Positions 58,027 through 64,000 of a stretch of DNA of 64,000 bases are shown piece after piece (within the stretch, counting starts at the first letter, position 1; the number at the start of each line of letters is the position of its first letter). The notes beneath the pieces are model-generated. The model saw nothing but the letters and a program-made list of their open reading frames with translations. It was not told where the DNA came from and ran no database searches. The stretch spans positions 123,464,282-123,528,281 of the forward strand of contig JBOZIK010000001.1 in assembly GCA_051453625.1 (NCBI GenBank), written 5' to 3'. A program made the translations under genes and the position numbers. This DNA is from Welwitschia mirabilis. Taxonomy: Eukaryota; Gnetophyta; Gnetopsida; Welwitschiales.

Positions 58027-59620
58027 TGGATAGACCTCAAGACCACTAAAATAACCCATTAGGTTCTTAAAAGTTTGGAAGTAATATTAGTTTTAACTAA
58101 CCTAGATAAACCTTGAAATAATATCTTCAACCATAATATCTATGTACACCTTCTTATATTTTTCAATCTCCTAATGCTCATAGAATTGACTTTAAGCTAG
58201 AACTTATTCAACTTCTCCTATATTTTTATAGTTTATAATCTAAAGATTCTTAGTTATACCTGAAGAAGTTTGAGTGTGTTGTCTCTATAATCCCTTAAAA
58301 TCATATTATCAATCCACTTATATTAACCTTTTTCCCTTTTTCCCTTAAAGAGAAGGCAAAATTTTGGCTTTATACTTGAAACCTATTTCATCACTACTTG
58401 TGCTAAACTTAATTAAGATTTCACTATAAAATTTTTTTCCTAGATATAAAACCCATTTCATTAGAATAGAAATCATGAACTTTACATGAAACGATAATGA
58501 AACCTCCTAAACCCTAGAAAGATTTAAAGATCTACCTTTTCAATGCTCACAATGTAGCTTTGAGTAAGGAAGAGTTATAAATTTTTCTTTTAAAGGAATT
58601 TCATCCAATCATAGATAACTTGTGGAGATGATAGGCTTTCTAAACCTAGAAATTGATAAAGCTTGGGATTCTCTTAAAACTATAGCTGAACATTCAAAGA
58701 ATTAGAAGAAATCTAATGAGCTAATAATATCACAATAACATATTAGATCCATTAGTATCTTAAAGATTCCTAACAATACTAAAGTTAACAAAATGTTATA
58801 AGAATGTTTTGAGAAGACTGAAACTATTAGTACCAATTCTAAAGCTATTAGTTTATCTCTTCATTATAGCATTTCTTTTATGGATACTTATGAAACTTCT
58901 GATTGTCCATTCATTTCCATGTTTCAAGATGTACTAAAAGAACAAGTCAATACTATAGGATAAAAATGGAATAACAAAAGATCAAATAATCTTTACTTAA
59001 CATCTAAACCCTACATGGAGGAATCACTCAACTTGTTATAGAAATAAGATAATCCTAGAAAAACCTTAATTAGTCAAATCCTCTCTTAACTACCAACTCT
59101 TTAGAGTCTACAATTCGTAAGTTCATGGAAGATCAACATTACATTAACACCTCATAAAAACAATTCAATCACAAAACCTCTTCCATGTTGTAAAAGTTAT
59201 AATAAGAAATGCAACAACTAATTTAAGTCACCATACATATCCTTACATCACCCAACCAACATGAGAAGGTAAAGATTTCTACTAAATATTAGCCTAACTA
59301 TGATAGTTGTAATTTAATGGAAGATATATAAATCAAGATAACTAAGGTTATATAGTTGAGAAGTGAGAAAGAAATCAACAAAGAGATGGAAGAGATATAA
59401 TTCCAAAAAGAATAAGTATAACAAAATGAGTCTCAAATTCGAAAAGAGATAAGAAAGAAACAAAAAGTAGAAGAAGAATTTTTAACTTATAAAGAACCTC
59501 TATCATTTCCTCAACAACTTAGAAAAAATAAATTGACTAAGAAATAAGAAGCACTAGAAATTTTTGAGGAATTAAATATCAACATCCCTATGTTGTAAGC
59601 CATTATATAAGTAACTTTCT
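58027..59620 (+). pseudogene. Gypsy-H gag, Athila-like (decayed)
   Basis: Plus-strand frames include KDS-stop-LYLKKFECVVS, FFPFSLKEKAKFWLYT (about 58329-58376, the Gag core also seen in gypsy-C), then TYETSDCPFISMFQDVLKEQ (58886-58945) and NNKRSNNLYLTSKPYMEES, followed by a charged region (RKEIRKKQKVEEEF) and EPLSFPQQLRKNKLTK. The order fits Athila-type Gag. Dense stops. It starts at a gap. Confidence 0.78.
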
Positions 59621-59699
59621 ATACTAAATTCTTAGAAGTTCTATGCACCATCAAAATAAAGAAGAATGTGAAGCATAGAGCCTTCTTTATTCAACAAAC

Positions 59700-60130
59700 T
59701 AGTGCTATCATTTAAAACTAAATGTTTTTAAAATACAAAGCTCTAGGTTTCCCTACCATAACCATTATTTTAAGTTGCCCTACCATAACCATTATTATTA
59801 GAAATACTAACTTTCACCAAGCCTTATTATATATTAGAGCTAATGTTAATCTATTATCTTATAGTTTTAACAAGGAACCTACTCTAATAATCTTAAAAAT
59901 ACTCCAATTACAATTGGCTGATAATTCTTTAAAATCAGTCTTATGCATAGTAGTAGATGTGATTACTTAAGTAGAGAATTTCTAATATCCTGTGGACTTT
60001 GTAGTTTTGAATATGAAAAGATCTAGAATTTATATCATTCCTATTATCTTGGAAAGACCTTTTCTTATTACTTCTAATGCTCTTACAATTATGAAAATTG
60101 TCTTATGAATATTTCATTTGGTAACATAAC
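59700..60130 (+). pseudogene. Gypsy-H protease, Athila-like (decayed)
   Basis: HQALLYIRANVNLLSYSFNK (59815-59874) is the protease centre; the catalytic Asp position reads Ile-Arg. LQLADNSLKSVL follows, then YPVDFVVLNMKRSR and YIIPIILERPFLIT (59980-60075). Colinear with gypsy-C 18499 on. Confidence 0.78.
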
Positions 60131-60965
60131 TATTAACTTGAATATTCTTAATACAATGAAATAAACTAATAATTTAGAAAAAGTATAATTTATTAAAAGT
60201 CTTTATGATCTTTATCCTCCTTCCTATGAGAAAAATGTTTTCTTTTTCTCTTTATCCTCTCTTGATTATGATTCATGTATCAATTTTGAAAATGATCCTT
60301 CTTTTAACGTAGACTTGCCTATTGAGGATTTAAGATATATCTTTGATGATGACCCTTTTGATTATTTGATTTCTAATTTATCTATGCTTTCATATAAGAA
60401 AAATACTTTACAAAACTTGTTGATTAAGTAAGCGAAAGAAATAGGATGGTCCTATCATGACCTAGAATGTTTAAATCCTAATAAGTATTTTTCTCATATT
60501 GTTCTTTAGTTTTTCAACTCATGTGTGTAGTCTTATCATGAAAACATTTCTAGAACTAGTTTATCACTTGATCAACCATCTTATCCTTTTTGTGAGAACC
60601 TTAATCATTCAAAGTTTTCTTCCTCATTTATTAGTATACATTATTATTGTGAGCCTAACTTGGTTTTATCAAACAAGCTTGAATTGAAATTACTTACTCT
60701 AGTATTAAGATGATTAGACTAAACTATAGAAAACCCTCATGTGATTAAGGATACTCTTTTCATAGAAAATGCTAATCATACTCATTTATCTTATTCACAC
60801 TTTAGATATTTTCACCCATCTAAACCACCTATTTGTAATTCTTCATCACCCATATTTTATTCACTCCTTTCATCATCTTATGAGTGCATGAAACTTAATG
60901 ATCTTAGTTAATGGTCTTTTTTTGAATTCATGAATAAAGATATCTTTTACCTTTTCAAAGCATAG
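60131..60965 (+). pseudogene. Gypsy-H protease-RT spacer; no RT follows
   Basis: A low-complexity, long-frame stretch (FENDPSFNVDLPIEDLRYIF; SNKLELKLLTLVLR). KLELKLLTL resembles the segment just before RT in Athila-type elements, but no RT motif appears downstream. The element is 3'-truncated here or was a gag-protease-only derivative. Confidence 0.4.
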
Positions 60966-62230
60966 TTGAAATCTTGTAAGTTTCTACTTTTTCATTTGCT
61001 AGTCCTTTGAATTTTTAAGTTTTTTATTAAGACTTGCATGCATTTGAAGGTCTTCAATTTGGAATCAAAGGAGAAGGTAAATTTTCTTTTTCCATGGTGT
61101 TCTTTTGCTTTAAAGCATTCATAAAAATATCATTTCTCTATTAGACTAATGAGTCAATAACCCATTTCATGTACTATTAAAAAAACAAATAATAAAGAGT
61201 AAAGTAAACCAAAAAAAACCTTGAGGCTCTTTTAGTGCATTGTTATGATTATTTCTATTGGGTTTAGTTAATTGCATTAGGGCTATGGATGTCTATTAGT
61301 AATGTAGCTCTAGTAATTCTTTCTGTAACATGTTCATCTACCTCAGGGCATGCTCACTAGTAATGTAATACTAAATTCTTCTAGTATAACACATTAAATT
61401 TATTGGAAAAAATTGTCATAACACTGAGCACTCAATAAGATTAAATGCTTTAAACTTGAATACCTAAGAAGAGGAAGGAAAGAAAATAAAATTAAGGTAG
61501 GATTAGAAATATCTTTTTTTTTTTTTTGCTTGTTTTAACAAATTAAACTTCAAATTCTATGTCTAGTTGTAAATTTTAAGGATTTACTGATTAAGACATT
61601 TCTTTATCTTGGTAAAAGATCCATCTAAAATTATTGAAATAAATAAGACTATTAGATTACATTCATCATGTTTCATTTATTTATAGGATGAATAGTAGGG
61701 TTTGTTATTTCATTCATTCATTTCACCACATTTATCATTTATACCAAGTCATATTCCTTTATTTTCTCCTTTTATGAAAAATCACACTAAGAAATACATT
61801 GTGTTTTTTATGATTTGATCTATCTCTTCATGTCTACGTCTAGGGTAAAGTCAATTTGAGTCATTAATAAAATCTAGTTAACCAAAAGTTCTCATTTTAT
61901 CCACTTTTAATAAAAATCCATTATTTTTAAGCCATCTGCACTAAGCATTCAGAGTTTTTGTGATCTTCATGCCATTGTAACCCTTCTTGCATTCACCTGA
62001 CCTACATCTCTACATTATACCATTGCCATCATTTGATTCATCAATTCCATCATCTATATTTCTCCTAGCATTTCTAACTTTTAGTTGCAACTCTTTTTTA
62101 ACTTCCTCTTGGTTTCTAATACATTGGTGAATCTATTTTTACATCTAAAATTATTGTATTTTTTCTTTAATACATTTTTAATTTCCTAACTTTTACCTAT
62201 TTTCTTGCATTTCCATTTTTTTAATTTCTT
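60966..62230. other. Unassigned AT-rich DNA
   Basis: No gene seen. T/C-rich stretches at 61720-62080 give Ser/Pro/Phe-rich frames with stops on the plus strand. These may belong to the fragment that follows. Confidence 0.35.
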
Positions 62231-62239
62231 CTATTTGGT

Positions 62240-62490
62240 CATTTCATGCCACTGTAAATAGAAGAGTAGGACCCTTTTTGGAAGAAGAAATTTCCACATA
62301 TTTCCTTACTCTGTTTGCACACTTCTACTTTGATAAAATTTAAGCAAGGGATTGGAACTATTTTTTAAAGGGAGATGATACTTAGTACTTCTCAAAGGCT
62401 ATTTTGAAATTCTACCAAAATGCAATATTAGATTAACATGACCCTTGGGTAATCCATTCCTCTATTCATTACACTTACTTTGTTATTTAC
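62240..62490 (+). pseudogene. Plant-transposon-protein-like fragment, second
   Basis: Plus-strand reading ATVNRRVGPFLEEEISTYFL, ARDWNYFLKGDDT, SKAILKFYQNAIL, YFVIYLNDV. The W-x2-FL ... I-x-KFY ... pattern resembles the 755-1360 fragment and the copia-D post-pol frame. Only one short region supports it. Confidence 0.3.
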
Positions 62491-63327
62491 CTTAATGATG
62501 TAGAAGTCTATTAGGATTTTAATATCATGACAACTTGCCTTATATGCTTATCAAACCCCTTAATTATTGTTTTGCTTCATTTAATGTTGAATATGCATCA
62601 AATGGGGAAAGAGCCTTAACTTGTAAATACCTTTACAAAAACCAACTTACACTTTTTTGATTCATCATTCAAAATGTTTTTCCCACATCTCATATAATTG
62701 ATGCTTATAGTAATCACCTTGATATGATTAGAATCATCCAAGATAGTAAGCCCTTTAATATAACCAAATTCCTATTTATTACTATATCAAACAATATGGA
62801 TTATAAGGGTAATATTTTTTCCCCTTTTTTAGTTTTAGACTTGTTCTATAATGCCCTAGATCATACTTTAAACTTTGAGGAATGATATAGGACCTTCATA
62901 AAAACCATAACCCTTAAAAGTATTATCTAACTTAAAAAGTGTAAAAATCAGGATTGGATTTCAAAGTGTCCTTAAGAGATTCAAGAATAAGAACATCCTT
63001 AAAGGACTTCTCCCCCTTTGAAGCTCCCTCTTATCCCTTCCCTCCTTTACTAGAAGAAAAAAATGGGGAAAGATCCTAATAGTGAATCCTCTCATACCCT
63101 TTCTTCTCAACCTTCTTTTACCTCTCCTTCCATACTCTTCATTATTTTTTCACTACTTCAGGTGATACCTTTTTGAAAAAAGTTCCCAAATCTTAAAGGA
63201 TTTGGATTGTAAAGTTATGATAGGAAATGAAAAATATTGTAAAGAAACAAAAGGTGATATCAAATAAATGAGAAAAGATGGATCAAAAGTAGGAAAGGTT
63301 ATCTTCTCATAAAAGATCTTTGAGTTG

Positions 63328-63330
<3 letters not shown>
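62491..63330. other. Unassigned, mixed purine/pyrimidine tracts
   Basis: No gene recognised. 62995-63140 is C/T-rich. Confidence 0.4.
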
Positions 63331-63368
<38 letters not shown>

Positions 63369-63472
63369 CTCTCTCTNNNNNNNNNNNNNNNNNNNNNNNN
63401 NNNNNNNNNNNNNNNNNNNNNNNNNNNNNNNTCTCTATCTCTATTTCTCTCTCTCTCTCTCTTCCCCCCCCC
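63331..63472 (+). repeat. (CT)n microsatellite with a gap, then a C-run
   Basis: About 45 bases of CT repeats (63331-63376), 55 N, about 30 further bases of CT repeats and a run of about nine C. The gap is probably unassembled repeat. CT repeats are common in plant promoters and 5' leaders, but no gene follows in the remaining 500 bases. Confidence 0.95.
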
Positions 63473-64000
63473 ACCCCACATTCCACCGTCCTAGGCCTTC
63501 CTCCCTCCCTCCCTTTCTCTCTTCATGATCTGCACTGTTTTAGTTTTTCTACCTATATTATAATTGCATTTTCTCATAATGTAATGAATTTTATACTTAA
63601 TGGAAAATAAATATGAATCCTTATTTCTATGAGTTCCATTTGTATTCTGAACTAACACTTAATTGCAAGTGTTCTAATTTGGTTTTAAGGCTTTGAAAAA
63701 TAGCACTTAAAATGTAACTCTCAATAGAGCCAGTGCTTCTAGCTTCTACCTGGTACTACCATCATATCCTGCATAAATCAAACCCCGATTAACTAAGACT
63801 TTTTAAACTTCATTTTTAGCTTTTCTAGCATTTAGGCCTTTATTAAAATTTTATAGTAATTGACTAATTTAGATTCATCACTTACCCCTCCATTCCAAAA
63901 TTATCACATTCATCTCTTATTGTTCTTTATTTTTTAGTTATTTTCTAATCATTTGTACAATAATACATTTCACATTTAGAGATTTAATTAATTACAACTA
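63473..64000. other. Unassigned
   Basis: CCTT-rich for about 50 bases (63495-63525), then AT-rich. No gene seen. Confidence 0.4.

Overview
This is a nuclear plant (angiosperm) window. It is very AT-rich and I see no host gene, rRNA, tRNA or organellar insert in it. Nearly everything recognisable is a decayed retrotransposon: Ty1/copia, Ty3/gypsy of the Tat/Athila type, L1-like LINEs and one SINE candidate. Every coding region is broken by stops and frameshifts, and many of the lost residues are explained by C-to-T or G-to-A changes. This is what old, cytosine-methylated, gene-poor (probably pericentromeric) heterochromatin looks like. The sequence is a draft with many N gaps, and several gaps have overlapping or duplicated contig ends, so some apparent duplications are assembly effects. 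I cannot name the species.

Layout. (1) 1-3.1 kb: poorly assembled, with LTR-like sequence, a fragment resembling the 'putative plant transposon protein' family (about 0.75-1.36 kb) and two large gaps. (2) 3.1-30 kb: a three-level nest. Copia-A, a SIRE/Maximus-like element on the minus strand, has its body at about 3.1-10.07 kb. Its 5' LTR is split into 10073-10986 and 29490-29989 by copia-B (plus strand, 10987-29489). Copia-B is in turn split between its protease and GAG-pre-integrase regions by gypsy-C (15106-24807), which has recognisable LTRs, a one-mismatch 5-bp target-site duplication and a heavily deaminated primer-binding site. (3) 30-37.3 kb: a purine-rich tract of unknown nature, then a tandem direct repeat of about 2.05 kb (copy 1 31290-34610, copy 2 34740-36785). 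Copy 1 carries two insertions: a SINE candidate with 8-bp direct repeats and an unknown segment of about 1 kb with 9-bp direct repeats. (4) 37350-47766: copia-D, a full-length SIRE/Maximus-like element of the same family as copia-A, on the plus strand, with both LTRs, PBS, PPT and a perfect ATATG target-site duplication. (5) 47.8-49.7 kb: unassigned AT-rich DNA. (6) 49.7-56.0 kb: three minus-strand fragments in a row, LINE-E, LINE-F and the 3' end of copia-G. (7) 56-64 kb: unassigned LTR-like DNA, then gypsy-H (Athila-like gag and protease only, 58.03-60.9 kb), another plant-transposon-protein-like fragment near 62.3 kb and a (CT)n microsatellite at 63.3 kb.

The most unusual signal is a self-complementary octamer family, AGATGTCT/AGACATCT. 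It forms dense arrays in the LTRs of two different copia lineages and again inside copia-A and copia-D just after pol. A second point of interest is the post-pol reading frame of copia-A and copia-D, which is conserved between the two copies and carries a plant-transposon-protein-like motif. I found no evidence of a new defence system, operon or other cellular system. The value of the window is in element architecture, decay pattern and these LTR arrays.
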